Origin: Thermomicrobiales bacterium
GTDB taxonomy: Bacteria; Chloroflexota; Chloroflexia; Thermomicrobiales; UBA6265
Assembly: GCA_023957115.1 (NCBI GenBank)
Contig: JAMLHN010000042.1
Location: forward strand, 1-34,788
Direction: 5' to 3'
DNA: 34,788 nucleotides
The translations under genes and the position numbers were made by a program. The notes beneath the pieces are model-generated. The model was not told the DNA's origin and searched no databases. It worked only from the letters and a program-made list of their open reading frames with translations. Of the stretch, positions 24,287-31,836 are shown in pieces; the first letter of the stretch is position 1, and every line of letters begins with the position of its first letter.

Positions 24287-25210
24287 CTATTGCAGCGTTC
24301 GCTGGAAGAACGGCAGGAACTGCGTCGTCGCTTCGTCGACATACTCAGATTTGTCGTAGAGCGACATATGGTTCGCGCCATCGACCACATGGATCGCCTT
24401 GTCGGTGCTCAACGCGCGCTCGAGGTAATCGTCACTCATCCACTTGCTGCCCGCCTCGCTCCCGACCACCGCAAGCAACGGCTGCGTCAAAAACGCTTCG
24501 GCTTTGTTATAGGCATCGTAGGTGATGATTTGCGTCAAACTGCGCGAGGTAGCAAATCCGGGGGCGTTGAGATGCTCGCACCGGTCGGTGTGATAGTACT
24601 CCCAGGCCTCACGCAGCTCTTCGTTTGGCGCGTCTTCTTCCTTCATGGGAGCGAGTGGCATGGTTGCGATGCCAGCAGCGGCGGCGGCGTCACTGCTGCG
24701 TGCCGCGGAGCCCGCTTCGAGATACGGCAGTGCATCAGCATCCTTGACGTCGTTGGTCCAGCCGTTCCGGAACATCGTCCCGATATTCACCGCACTGACC
24801 GTTCCAACGGACTTGATCCGATGATCGTTGATTGCCGCGTTCACCGAGTAGCCGCCGCCCGCGCAGATTCCCATTGCGCCAATCTTGTCCGCATCGACAT
24901 AGGGTAGCGTCGTGAGATAGTCGACGACGGCGCTGACATCCTCTGTTCTGATATACGGGTTTTCGAGCTGGCGAGGTTCGCCGGTGCTCTCGCCCTGATA
25001 TGAGGCATCGTAGGCAATCGTCACAAAGCCACCCTTGGCCAGATTCTTGGCATAGAGCCCGGCGGTCTGCTCTTTCACGCCGCCGCCGGGATGACTTACG
25101 ACAACAGCCGGGTAGGTCTTCGTCGCATCGAAATCCTCGGGGACGTTTATGACGGCTGCCATGGTGATGTTTCCGTTGTTGCTGTTCTTGAACGAGACTT
25201 TTTCTGACAT
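24287..25210 (-). CDS. Alpha/beta hydrolase with Cys nucleophile (dienelactone-hydrolase-like)
   Basis: The protein has 307 residues. The ATG at 25210 has AGGAGATCCC upstream; the longer frame has no ribosome site. The nucleophile elbow reads G-I-C116-A-G-G, so the nucleophile is Cys as in dienelactone hydrolases, not Ser. H281 (GANHMS) and an Asp near 260 complete the triad. An oxyanion-type VVSHPGGG is at 37-44. The family hydrolyses lactones, esters and small xenobiotic-like compounds in the cytoplasm. The substrate is unknown. A MerR regulator lies directly downstream and a MerR-type promoter lies upstream, which suggests induction by a reactive or toxic compound. Confidence 0.85.
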   Translation of the reverse strand: MSEKVSFKNSNNGNITMAAVINVPEDFDATKTYPAVVVSHPGGGVKEQTAGLYAKNLAKGGFVTIAYDASYQGESTGEPRQLENPYIRTEDVSAVVDYLTTLPYVDADKIGAMGICAGGGYSVNAAINDHRIKSVGTVSAVNIGTMFRNGWTNDVKDADALPYLEAGSAARSSDAAAAAGIATMPLAPMKEEDAPNEELREAWEYYHTDRCEHLNAPGFATSRSLTQIITYDAYNKAEAFLTQPLLAVVGSEAGSKWMSDDYLERALSTDKAIHVVDGANHMSLYDKSEYVDEATTQFLPFFQRTLQ

Positions 25211-25264
25211 GGGATCTCCTCGCCTAAGCGGTCGTATGGCATGCATTGCATGCAGTACGAAAGA

Positions 25265-25294
25265 CCCTACAAAGTTAAAGTACTTTAAGTCAAG
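25265..25294 (-). promoter_or_regulatory. MerR-type promoter with 14-bp palindrome
   Basis: On the minus strand TTGACT (25289-25294) and TAGGGT (25265-25270) are 18 bp apart, and the perfect palindrome TTAAAGTACTTTAA (25276-25289) lies in the spacer. Long spacers with a palindrome between the boxes are the hallmark of promoters remodelled by MerR proteins, and the TTAAAGT...ACTTTAA half-sites resemble those of the AdhR/NmlR branch. The hydrolase starts about 55 bp downstream. Confidence 0.65.
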
Positions 25295-25330
25295 GGAGGT
25301 CGTGGAGAGCGGATGTGGTTGCAAACGCCC

Positions 25331-25358
25331 TGCGTCTTGGGTCCTGGGTCTTGAGGAG
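25331..25358 (+). repeat. Degenerate 7-bp tandem repeat (TGGGTCY-type)
   Basis: Heptads TGCGTCT, TGGGTCC, TGGGTCT, TGAGGAG. The reverse complement gives CAGGACC/CAAGACC-like units. The rest of the 330-bp gap from 25211 to 25541 holds the MerR-type promoter and nothing else that I can see. Confidence 0.55.
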
Positions 25359-25541
25359 ATCGAATGGCCTGCTTTCGACGGTTGACCACGTCGATTCGAT
25401 GGCAAGACCGTCTGTTTGAATTGGTATGTTCGACGTTTCAAGCACACACTCGCTCGGCGGCAATTCGGCAGCAAACGCTCCAGATATTCGTCGAGCGGAG
25501 CGCATTCGCCGGTCTATCGGCGAAAAAGTGCAGAACAGGCT

Positions 25542-26372
25542 CTAGTACCGAACGGCGCTTCCGGAGTCCTGACTGGCAATTGTGGTGCGCTCAGAGGGGG
25601 ACCATCCGGTGAGGCCCAGATCGCTGGCAAGACCGCCAACCAGGTATTTGGTTTCGCTGGCCATGGCCAGGAATTGGAAACCTTCCTCGATGCGTTGTTT
25701 GATCCCCGCAGCGCCGGAGGTGTGAATGCCAGGCGCGACGCCAACCTCTTTGGATGTCTTGCAGACATGGGCGATAGCTTCGATCATGCGCGGATCGTCG
25801 CACTCCAGCGGCACCCCAAGCCCAACCCCCATCGATGCAGCCAGATCGTTCGGCCCAATGAAGCAGCCGGCCACGCCGGGAACGCTCAGGATTTCATCGC
25901 ATCGCTCGACGGCATCGATATGCTCGATCTGGAGAATCAGACAGATCTCATCGTCGGCGTGCTCCAGATAGTCTCCCCCCGAGGTATCGAACCGGGTACC
26001 GGTCATACCGCCGCCGATGCTGCGATTGCCTTTCGGCGGAAAGAATGTGGCCTCGGCGGCGCGCTCGGCCTCCTCGCGACTATTGACCATCGGAACGACG
26101 ATGCCCCAAGCGCCGGCATCGAGCACGCGCTTGAAATTCTCCGGATGGTTCCAGGGGATACGGACCATGGGCGCGCTCCCACCGGTCGTGATAGCGCCGA
26201 ACATAAGCGAGAGCGTGCGAATGTCGATCGGGTTGTGTTCCGTATCGACCACCAGCCAGTCGAACCCAATGCGCGAAACGAACTCGGCCGCCTCCGGACT
26301 CGGGAGCGCGAGCCAGGTTCCAATGGACGGCTCACCCGCTGCAAGACGACGTGTAACGTGATTGGCGCGCAT
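25542..26372 (-). CDS. HpcH/HpaI-family aldolase
   Basis: The protein has 276 residues from the ATG at 26372, preceded by GAGGAAAG. Family motifs are present: GTWLALPSPEAAE at the start, DTEHNPID, a GGGMTGTRF stretch, EHIDAVERCDEI with the metal-ligand Glu, and CFIGPNDLAASMG with the metal-ligand Asp. These class II metal-dependent enzymes cleave 2-keto-3-deoxy sugar acids or 4-hydroxy-2-ketoacids into pyruvate and an aldehyde. The exact substrate cannot be read. It lies 102 bp after the modB-like gene on the same strand, but the functions do not connect. Confidence 0.88.
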   Translation of the reverse strand: MRANHVTRRLAAGEPSIGTWLALPSPEAAEFVSRIGFDWLVVDTEHNPIDIRTLSLMFGAITTGGSAPMVRIPWNHPENFKRVLDAGAWGIVVPMVNSREEAERAAEATFFPPKGNRSIGGGMTGTRFDTSGGDYLEHADDEICLILQIEHIDAVERCDEILSVPGVAGCFIGPNDLAASMGVGLGVPLECDDPRMIEAIAHVCKTSKEVGVAPGIHTSGAAGIKQRIEEGFQFLAMASETKYLVGGLASDLGLTGWSPSERTTIASQDSGSAVRY

Positions 26373-26474
26373 AGACTCTTTCCTCGACGAATGGACAACT
26401 CCGCTGTTGCTCGAGATTGTACGGCGATTCCAGAAGGCGGACTGCCGCATTTCCAGGCAGGAGGTTACGTCGGT

Positions 26475-27419
26475 TCAGGAACTCGAGCGACCGCCGGTGA
26501 GCCGTACGGAAAGCAGCACGAGGGTCGCGCAGCCGACCAGGATGACCGACAACAGCAGCGCGGTGTCGAGATCGCCGGCCTCATAGCGGCCATAGACCGC
26601 TAGCGGCATCGTTTCCGTCCGGCCGGCGATGCTGCCGGCGAACATGATGGTTGCGCCGAACTCCCCCAGGGCCCGCGCCCAGGCAAGCACGGCGCCCGCA
26701 CCGAGTGCCGGACGCGCGATGGGAAAGGTCACATCTTTCAGGACACGCAAGGGCGATGCGCCAAGATCGGCCGCGGCTTCTTCGACGCCTCGATCGTACC
26801 GAGCGAACCCCGCCTGCGCGGAGCGGATGTAGAACGGAGCTGAGACGAAGACTTGCGCCATGACGACTGCCGTCGTGGTAAAGCCGATGGCAATCCCAAA
26901 TTGCTCGTTCAGGTACTCGCCAACCAGACCACGCCGTCCGAACGCCATCAAAAGGGCGAGTCCGGCAACCGCCGGAGGAAGCACCATCGGAAGATCGACG
27001 ATCGTTTCCACCAGACGCTTGCCGCGGAAATCGTGCCGGCCGAGCAAGAAGGCGAGCGGCGTGGCAAGCAGCAGCACGATGGCGAGGGAAATGAGGGTCG
27101 TCGTGAATGAGAGGCGCAAGGCCTGGCGCAGGGTTGTCGAAGTGGCATGCGTGACGCCATCGAACCGCTCGATGGTACGCCAGAGCAGTCCAAGGAGCGG
27201 AAGCGCCAAAAACACAAAGAGGGCGCCCCCCGCCAAAATAGCCAGCCAGCGTCCAAACCGGAACTCCCAATTTACGTTGTTGGGATCAGATTGCTGAGAA
27301 ATGGGACCAACACTCCCTGTCTGCGTGGCGCGTGACTCGTGGTACGGCCGGCCGGCGCGGCAATCATACGTGCGACCGCCATCTGCCGGCGGATGGCCGA
27401 TGGCGGTCGCCAGGAGCAA
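26475..27419 (-). CDS. modB: Molybdate ABC transporter permease
   Basis: This is the molybdate/tungstate permease of the ModABC system in the inner membrane. The ModB core is clear: LRLSFTTTLISLAIVLLLATPLA, LPMVLPPAVAGLALL, FYIRSAQAGF, then the EAA-type loop EEAAADLGASPLRVLKDVTFP, and ARALGEFGATIMFAGS. The start is not certain. The open frame begins at a TTG (27419), but the first 50 codons contain a 12-bp inverted repeat and look non-coding. A GTG at 27215, with a G-run before it, would give 246 residues, close to E. coli ModB (229). It follows modA (stop at 27442) on the same strand. No modC is in the window. Confidence 0.85.
   Translation of the reverse strand: MLLATAIGHPPADGGRTYDCRAGRPYHESRATQTGSVGPISQQSDPNNVNWEFRFGRWLAILAGGALFVFLALPLLGLLWRTIERFDGVTHATSTTLRQALRLSFTTTLISLAIVLLLATPLAFLLGRHDFRGKRLVETIVDLPMVLPPAVAGLALLMAFGRRGLVGEYLNEQFGIAIGFTTTAVVMAQVFVSAPFYIRSAQAGFARYDRGVEEAAADLGASPLRVLKDVTFPIARPALGAGAVLAWARALGEFGATIMFAGSIAGRTETMPLAVYGRYEAGDLDTALLLSVILVGCATLVLLSVRLTGGRSSS
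27372..27410 (-). repeat. 12-bp hairpin between modA and modB
   Basis: GCGACCGCCATC (27372-27383) and GATGGCGGTCGC (27399-27410) pair perfectly around a 15-nt loop. It starts 32 bp beyond the modA stop and could protect the modA mRNA end or partly stop transcription, so that the binding protein is made in excess over the permease. No T-run follows. Confidence 0.5.
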
Positions 27420-27441
27420 TTGTCGCTACGCGAACATGTCG

Positions 27442-28353
27442 CTAGTCGACCGGAATGAATCCATAGTTCGCCAGGACGTCCTGGCCTTCCGGTGAGAGGA
27501 TGTACGAGATGTACGCCTCGGAGATCTCGGCATTACCACCGACCACCGGCGCAATCGGATAGGTGGCCAGCTCATTGACCTCTTCCGGAATCAGGATCGA
27601 GATGACATCCTCGGTCACGTCCGAGGTATAGACGATACCGGCATCGGCCTCGCCAAGCGCGACCTTGGTCAACACGGCGCGGACGTTGTCTTCCTGCGAA
27701 ACGACATTTCCAGCAACCGCGGCGAGGAAGTCATCGCCATAAGTCGCGGTGTCGGCAGCCATATTGCAGATGCTCTCGCGGGAATAGCCCCCCACCGGGA
27801 CATCCTCCTGCGCCAGCACGAGCTTGATGCCGTCGTTGGCAAGGTCGGCCGCCGAGGTGATGCCTGCCGGGTTGTCAGACGGAACGACAACCGTCAACAG
27901 ATTCTCGACAAAAGTCTGCGGCTCATCGGCAATGACCTCACCCTCGATCGCGTTGTTCATCGCGGTGTTAGAGGCAAATGCCGCCACATCGGCTGGGGCC
28001 CCCTCGATCAGCTGCGTCACCAGCGCCTGCGAGCCCGCAAAATTGTTGACAATATCCAGCCCCGGATTGGCCTCCTCGAGATTTCGCTCGATCTCGGCAA
28101 AGGCATCCGTCAGCGAGGCAGCGGCGAAGACCGTGACCGTCCCCGCATCCTCGGGGAAGGGAACGACCTCGACGGCAACCGGTGACGCCTCGGCGGCTTC
28201 TTCCTCCGGACTGGCGGCAGGGGCGGCCGCCGGTGCTTCGCAGGTCCACGGATCGATCTGGGCGACCACTATCGACGGCGACTGTATTCCAAACGCACTC
28301 AGCAAGAGAACCAATCCCAACAACAGGGACAGGCCAGATCGTCGCACACGCAT
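27442..28353 (-). CDS. modA: Molybdate ABC transporter substrate-binding protein
   Basis: The protein has 303 residues. The ATG at 28353 has an AGAGGGG ribosome site; the frame extends 32 codons upstream without support. A Sec signal (MRVRRSGLSLLLGLVLLLS) is followed by an unusual Ala/Pro/Glu-rich linker of about 40 residues. The ModA domain then begins at VTVFAAASLTDAF and continues with FAGSQALVTQLIEGAPADVAAFAS and GEADAGIVYTSDV. The family binds molybdate or tungstate outside the membrane and feeds ModB. The linker may tether or space the domain from the membrane. It is the first gene of a modA-modB pair; the ATPase is not present here. Confidence 0.9.
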   Translation of the reverse strand: MRVRRSGLSLLLGLVLLLSAFGIQSPSIVVAQIDPWTCEAPAAAPAASPEEEAAEASPVAVEVVPFPEDAGTVTVFAAASLTDAFAEIERNLEEANPGLDIVNNFAGSQALVTQLIEGAPADVAAFASNTAMNNAIEGEVIADEPQTFVENLLTVVVPSDNPAGITSAADLANDGIKLVLAQEDVPVGGYSRESICNMAADTATYGDDFLAAVAGNVVSQEDNVRAVLTKVALGEADAGIVYTSDVTEDVISILIPEEVNELATYPIAPVVGGNAEISEAYISYILSPEGQDVLANYGFIPVD

Positions 28354-28380
28354 AGGAACCCCTCTCGGTTGATTTGAATA

Positions 28381-28401
28381 CTGACTACTCAACTCTTGAC
28401 T
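28381..28401 (+). repeat. Short degenerate 7-bp repeat upstream of modA
   Basis: Three heptads, CTGACTA, CTCAACT and CTTGACT, lie 28 bp upstream of the modA start, in the region where its promoter should be. Confidence 0.4.
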
Positions 28402-28505
28402 CATTGTGCGGAGCAATCGCCCCGCTGTCAAGCGCGTCGAGCGGCTCATGCGAAGCGACGTCGGAATCTGTGCAGTGTGTGGGTAGGGTTGGCGTCGAGC
28501 AATCC

Positions 28506-28555
28506 AGACCCCTTGGAGAAGATGCCCTACGGCATTTCGTCTTCTCGTCGGGTCT
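28506..28555 (-). terminator. Long hairpin after the 28554-28865 gene
   Basis: AGACC/GGGTCT form an outer stem, GAGAAGA/TCTTCTC a 7-bp middle stem and TGCC/GGCA an inner stem. It starts at the stop codon of the small hypothetical gene on the minus strand. No T-run is visible, but position favours termination or 3' protection. Confidence 0.45.
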
Positions 28556-28865
28556 AGAGCAACGCCTGGTCCATCGCGGAGCCCAATCCAATGCCGGTCA
28601 GTCGCTGATGAACGTCAACAACCTGGGCTTCGGTCACGGATGCGATCGGCACAGCTTGGCTCGGAAGCTCGAACTGTAAGTTGGGCGTCAGATCGAGCTG
28701 TCCCGCTCCGATCAGAAACCAGAACGCTACGCGAATTTTTGAATCAGCAAATCCGCGTTCGACCAATCGCTGCGAAACGCCTGCCGGGTCATGCTCGCCA
28801 CCCTGAACAAGCTTGAGCACGTCCTCTTCGATGTCTTCGATTTCGCCAATCATCGAATCCGACAT
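28554..28865 (-). CDS. Small hypothetical protein
   Basis: The protein has 103 residues. The ATG at 28865 follows GGGAG at a suitable distance. I do not recognise the family. The first half is acidic and helical (IGEIEDIEEDVLKLV); RVAFWFLIGAGQLDL looks like a buried helix; the rest (QAVPIASVTEAQVVDVHQRL) is mixed. There is no signal peptide and no transmembrane helix long enough to be certain, so a cytoplasmic protein is likely. It has a dense promoter region and a hairpin after the stop, which support a real gene with its own transcription unit. Confidence 0.65.
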   Translation of the reverse strand: MSDSMIGEIEDIEEDVLKLVQGGEHDPAGVSQRLVERGFADSKIRVAFWFLIGAGQLDLTPNLQFELPSQAVPIASVTEAQVVDVHQRLTGIGLGSAMDQALL

Positions 28866-28891
28866 GTGATTTCTCCCGCACGCATGCTGCC

Positions 28892-28925
28892 ATTGACGTC
28901 AATATATACTAGAACATATGATCTA
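28892..28925 (-). promoter_or_regulatory. Paired palindromes upstream of the 28865 gene
   Basis: ATTGACGTCAAT (28892-28903) is a perfect 12-bp palindrome, and TAGAACATATGATCTA (28910-28925) is a 14/16 palindrome. Between them lies TATATACT, an AT-rich stretch typical of a -10 region. The ten central bases of the first element also occur at 24233-24242. Confidence 0.4.
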
Positions 28926-29059
28926 ATTGTCGCCTGGATGGTCCGGTCGCAATACAACCCGGGGCGGCCATTCCGGACCATCCACGCGACGCAACTCACA
29001 AGGGAAGGGCGCCGCGCGTAGGGTTCGCGTGGCACGACGAACGAACACAAGGTGCGGCT

Positions 29060-29317
29060 ATGTCTGGTCCAGTCATTCCAATGTTTTCGGCCCCGTCTCC
29101 GCAGGAGCGCGAGGCGCTCGACATTACCGCCGGGTATCTGAAACGCGCGGGCACCGAAGCGGCAACCCGGCTGATGGGGGTGCCTTCGATCGACACGGGC
29201 AAGGCCGAGCTGATCGAGTCGCTCCGCAACGAGATGCGCGAATCGGCTGCCCTCTGCGAATGTCTCATCGACCTCTTCGACGGATGGGGAGATGACGCGC
29301 GTCGTTCTCCCAGATAG
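29060..29317 (+). CDS. Small hypothetical protein
   Basis: The protein has 85 residues from the ATG at 29060, with AAGGTG some 12 bases upstream. The family is not recognised. It looks like a soluble, mostly helical and acidic protein (ALDITAGYLKRAGTEAATRL, then a Cys-x-Cys: LCECLIDLFDGW near the end). Codon use is similar to neighbouring genes. The two close cysteines could bind metal, but one pair is not enough to claim it. It stands alone, 117 bp before the epimerase gene. Confidence 0.5.
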   Translation: MSGPVIPMFSAPSPQEREALDITAGYLKRAGTEAATRLMGVPSIDTGKAELIESLRNEMRESAALCECLIDLFDGWGDDARRSPR

Positions 29318-29434
29318 GCCGGTCCCGTATCGGCTACCATTCGTGCCACACGCACATTCGACGGAGCATGCGGTAACCCGTCCGGGGCTCTGGTGCGCTG
29401 TGTTTCGCGTTCGCGGCAGATAAGGGGCGGTATT

Positions 29435-30385
29435 GTGACCACACTGGTGACCGGTGGAGCCGGCTTCGTTGGAGCGAATCTCTGCGAGCGGCTGATTGCC
29501 GATGGAGAGACCGTCATCGCGCTCGACAATCTCGTGACCGGTCGCGCGAGCAACCTTGCCGCGCTGGAATCGAATCCAGCCTTCACCCTCATCACACACG
29601 ATCTCAATGAAGAACTCCCCGAGCTTCCCCGCCTCGACCGGATCTACCATTGCGCCAGTCCGGCGAGTCCACCCGAATATCAGAAATTCCCGATCGAAAC
29701 ACTGCTGGTCAACGCGGAAGGAACCCGACGTCTGCTCGACCGGGCGGTCGAAGACGGCGCGCGCTTCCTCTTTACCAGCACGTCCGAAGTGTATGGCGAT
29801 CCGCTCGACCATCCGCAACGCGAGGACTACCGCGGCCATGTGAGCTCGACCGGTCCACGGTCGATGTACGACGAGTCGAAACGCTATGCCGAAGCGCTGA
29901 TTACCGCATATGCCGGACGGTATGGGATCGAAACGCGCATCGTCCGCATCTTCAATACGTATGGTCCCCATATGGCGCCGCACGATGGGCGGGTGGTCAG
30001 CAACTTCATCGTCCAGGCGATCAAGGGCGAACCGTTGACCATGTATGGCACCGGCCAGCAAACACGCAGCTTCCAGTATGTCGACGACCTGATCGAGGGT
30101 ATGGTGCGGTTGATGAACTCGAGTTATAGCGGGCCGGTGAACATCGGCAATCCCAATGAGTTCACGATGCTGGAGCTGGCCACCAAAGTGCTGGCAAAGA
30201 CCGGATCGCAATCCGAGATCGAATTCCTGCCGCTGCCGGTCGATGATCCGAACCGGCGACGTCCCGACATCACCCTGGCGAAGACCCTGCTGGGCTGGGA
30301 GCCACGCGTGTCGCTGGACGAAGGCCTGACCAAGACGATTGCCTATTACCGCTCACAGGTGCTGGGCGAGGTCGCGGCCGGTTAG
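29435..30385 (+). CDS. UDP-glucuronate decarboxylase-like NAD-dependent epimerase
   Basis: The protein has 316 residues. The GTG at 29435 is chosen because AAGGGG lies just before it and the Rossmann fold begins at once. It is an extended SDR: GGAGFVG (7-13) for NAD, catalytic E118, Y145 and K149 (YDESK), then RIFNTYGPHM and RSFQYVDDLIEG. The ASPASPPEYQKFPIETL block is typical of UDP-xylose synthases, which oxidise and decarboxylate UDP-glucuronate to UDP-xylose for surface polysaccharides. Other UDP-sugar epimerases or dehydratases remain possible. No sugar-nucleotide gene lies next to it. Confidence 0.88.
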   Translation: MTTLVTGGAGFVGANLCERLIADGETVIALDNLVTGRASNLAALESNPAFTLITHDLNEELPELPRLDRIYHCASPASPPEYQKFPIETLLVNAEGTRRLLDRAVEDGARFLFTSTSEVYGDPLDHPQREDYRGHVSSTGPRSMYDESKRYAEALITAYAGRYGIETRIVRIFNTYGPHMAPHDGRVVSNFIVQAIKGEPLTMYGTGQQTRSFQYVDDLIEGMVRLMNSSYSGPVNIGNPNEFTMLELATKVLAKTGSQSEIEFLPLPVDDPNRRRPDITLAKTLLGWEPRVSLDEGLTKTIAYYRSQVLGEVAAG

Positions 30386-30462
30386 GTTGCGTTTGAAAAG
30401 TGCCCTGGGGCCCGCGACGGTCGAACGGTTCGGTTCTGCGCCGCGAGACCCGACATTGCCGG

Positions 30463-30483
30463 CGTCTCAGGACCCAGGGTTCA
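30463..30483 (+). repeat. Short degenerate 7-bp repeat (GGACCCA-type)
   Basis: Heptads CGTCTCA, GGACCCA, GGGTTCA; in another phase they read CAGGACC, CAGGGTT, matching the common CAGGACY unit. It lies 78 bp after the epimerase stop. Confidence 0.4.
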
Positions 30484-30567
30484 GCGCGGGGGCCAGGCGC
30501 TCGTAACCTCGCCATCATGAGCGTTGCGAACCTGTTTGCTTTACCAGACTGGCGATTCGTTCCCCTC

Positions 30568-30640
30568 TTGTCATTCTGAACGACTGTGCAGAATCTCTCG
30601 TCCGTGTAGCGGAGAGCCCGCTTGGGTATGACGATCGAGC
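30568..30640. repeat. Possible dispersed palindromic element
   Basis: A TTGTCATTCTGAACG...CAGAATCTCTCG segment with an inverted GTATGACG end resembles a family of short palindromic repeats that I recall from many environmental bacteria. Only one copy is seen here, so the call is tentative. The rest of 30386-30664 shows no gene. Confidence 0.3.
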
Positions 30641-30664
30641 TCGCGACATCATTTCGTTCGAAAT

Positions 30665-31486
30665 TCATGCACCGGGGTAGCAGTAATAGGCATCGACAGT
30701 AATGGGGTTCGTGGGATCGAGCGTGAGGGTTCCGCCGGTAGAGATGCGGCCCGCGTCGAATGCACAGAAGTCGCGGCCGGGCAATTCGGAAACGGCGTCG
30801 ATCTGGAATTCACCTGCGCCGTCGAAGGTCGCCACCCCCCTCGCGTTCGTGGTGATGTGATCGACCGATCCATCGGGACCGGTGATTGCGAATTCGACCC
30901 CGGCCGCAAGATCGCACAGGGCAGCATCGATCACATCACCATCACAGCTATAGGCCGTGACGGTAAGAGACGACGCCTCCGGTTCGGCGCTCTGGACGTT
31001 GTACCACCTGCAGGTCAGCTCCTCGCCGGCGAGCAATTCGATAGTCACGCGGCCGCCCGGCTCGATGATGGCGAACGGGGAGAGAGGATAGGTAAACGTC
31101 CGCAGATTGCTGGTGCATTGGGAGATATAGGAAAGCCCGATCGTGGCGGGGGTCTCCTGCGTCAGACGGTAACTGCCAGGGGTGAGCTGGGAAAATATGA
31201 TGGTGGCCGGCGCCCCACCCGTACCGGTGGAGGCACCGGCGCCGCTCTCCCCGGATGGAACCCCTTCGAGTGTGAACGAGATGTCATCGGTCCCGAGATT
31301 GCATTCGTCGATCAGGGTCTGGTTGGGTTCGATCGGGTCGTTGAGCGAATCGCAAGTGTAGACCTCGATGGTGAGCGACGCGGGGGAATCGAGCGCGGCC
31401 GCCGGCATCGGATGCGCCGTTCCGCACACCCCCATGAACACGAGCATGGCCATGGCGCTCCACAGGGCAATTGGCTTCGTTCTCAT
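30665..31486 (-). CDS. Secreted beta-rich protein with two SpaA/prealbumin-like domains
   Basis: The protein has 273 residues. The ATG at 31486 has GAAGGTC upstream. The N-terminus is a Sec signal (about 1-32, ending near AAALDS). Two similar halves follow, each opening with a strand and a Cys: LTIEVYTCDSLND and LTVTAYSCDGDVID. Each later has a turn-rich stretch (LTPGSYRLTQETP; GVATFDGAGEFQID) and ends with another Cys (LTCRWYNVQS; VDAYYCYPG). This looks like a tandem of prealbumin-like (SpaA/Cna-B type) domains stabilised by disulfides, as in adhesins and surface-protein stalks. No sortase signal or membrane anchor is visible, so it is probably released or held by other means. Confidence 0.75.
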   Translation of the reverse strand: MRTKPIALWSAMAMLVFMGVCGTAHPMPAAALDSPASLTIEVYTCDSLNDPIEPNQTLIDECNLGTDDISFTLEGVPSGESGAGASTGTGGAPATIIFSQLTPGSYRLTQETPATIGLSYISQCTSNLRTFTYPLSPFAIIEPGGRVTIELLAGEELTCRWYNVQSAEPEASSLTVTAYSCDGDVIDAALCDLAAGVEFAITGPDGSVDHITTNARGVATFDGAGEFQIDAVSELPGRDFCAFDAGRISTGGTLTLDPTNPITVDAYYCYPGA

Positions 31487-31515
31487 CGATTCGACCTTCT
31501 CATTCGGATTCGATA

Positions 31516-31601
31516 CCAGAGCCCAGGACTCCAAACTCCAAACTCATTACATCCTCGGGCATGTTCGAAACGGTCCTGCGTCCTGAGCCCTGGGGCCTGC
31601 A
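31516..31601 (+). repeat. Two degenerate 7-bp repeat tracts
   Basis: 31516-31550: CCAGAGC, CCAGGAC, TCCAAAC, TCCAAAC, TCATTAC. 31574-31601: TCCTGCG, TCCTGAG, CCCTGGG, GCCTGCA. The second is the reverse complement form of the CAGGACY family. Both lie in the 350-bp gap upstream of the beta-rich protein gene. Confidence 0.6.
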
Positions 31602-31680
31602 ACGATCGGGGCGGCAGCTATCGAGACGTGAACGGACCGATTCCGGGCGAGTCCCGCGCGGGCGGAGGCATATCGTCGAG

Positions 31681-31712
31681 TTTTCGAACACGTCCTAGGT
31701 CGTGTCTGAAAA
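31681..31712. repeat. 32-bp imperfect palindrome, partly repeated at 31823-31840
   Basis: TTTTCGAACACG and CGTGTCTGAAAA flank TCCTAGGT; 10 of 12 arm positions pair. The left arm plus centre (TTTTCRAACACGTCCTAG) recurs at 31823-31840 with one difference, and that copy contains the stop codon of the GNAT gene. The 160-bp unit bounded by these two copies could be a small inserted element. Confidence 0.45.
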
Positions 31713-31790
31713 GCCCACGATGCGGCTTGATGGGAGTCGTGTTTCGGTTTATTCATGCCGTTCAGGCCCGAAACTCGCCGCTTCGGTCTC

Positions 31791-31825
31791 CTCCGGCCCC
31801 CGGACTCCGGACTCCGGACCCCTTT
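31791..31825 (+). repeat. 7-bp tandem repeat (CTCCGGA-type)
   Basis: Heptads CTCCGGC, CCCCGGA, CTCCGGA, CTCCGGA, CCCCTTT in one phase, ending 12 bp before the GNAT gene stop. Confidence 0.6.
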
Positions 31826-31836
31826 TCAAACACGTC

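Noticed and set aside
28850..30211. Minus-strand open frame of 453 codons
   Set aside because: It is antisense to the UDP-glucuronate decarboxylase-like gene and the small gene at 29060. High GC gives long false frames, and the translation has no family features.
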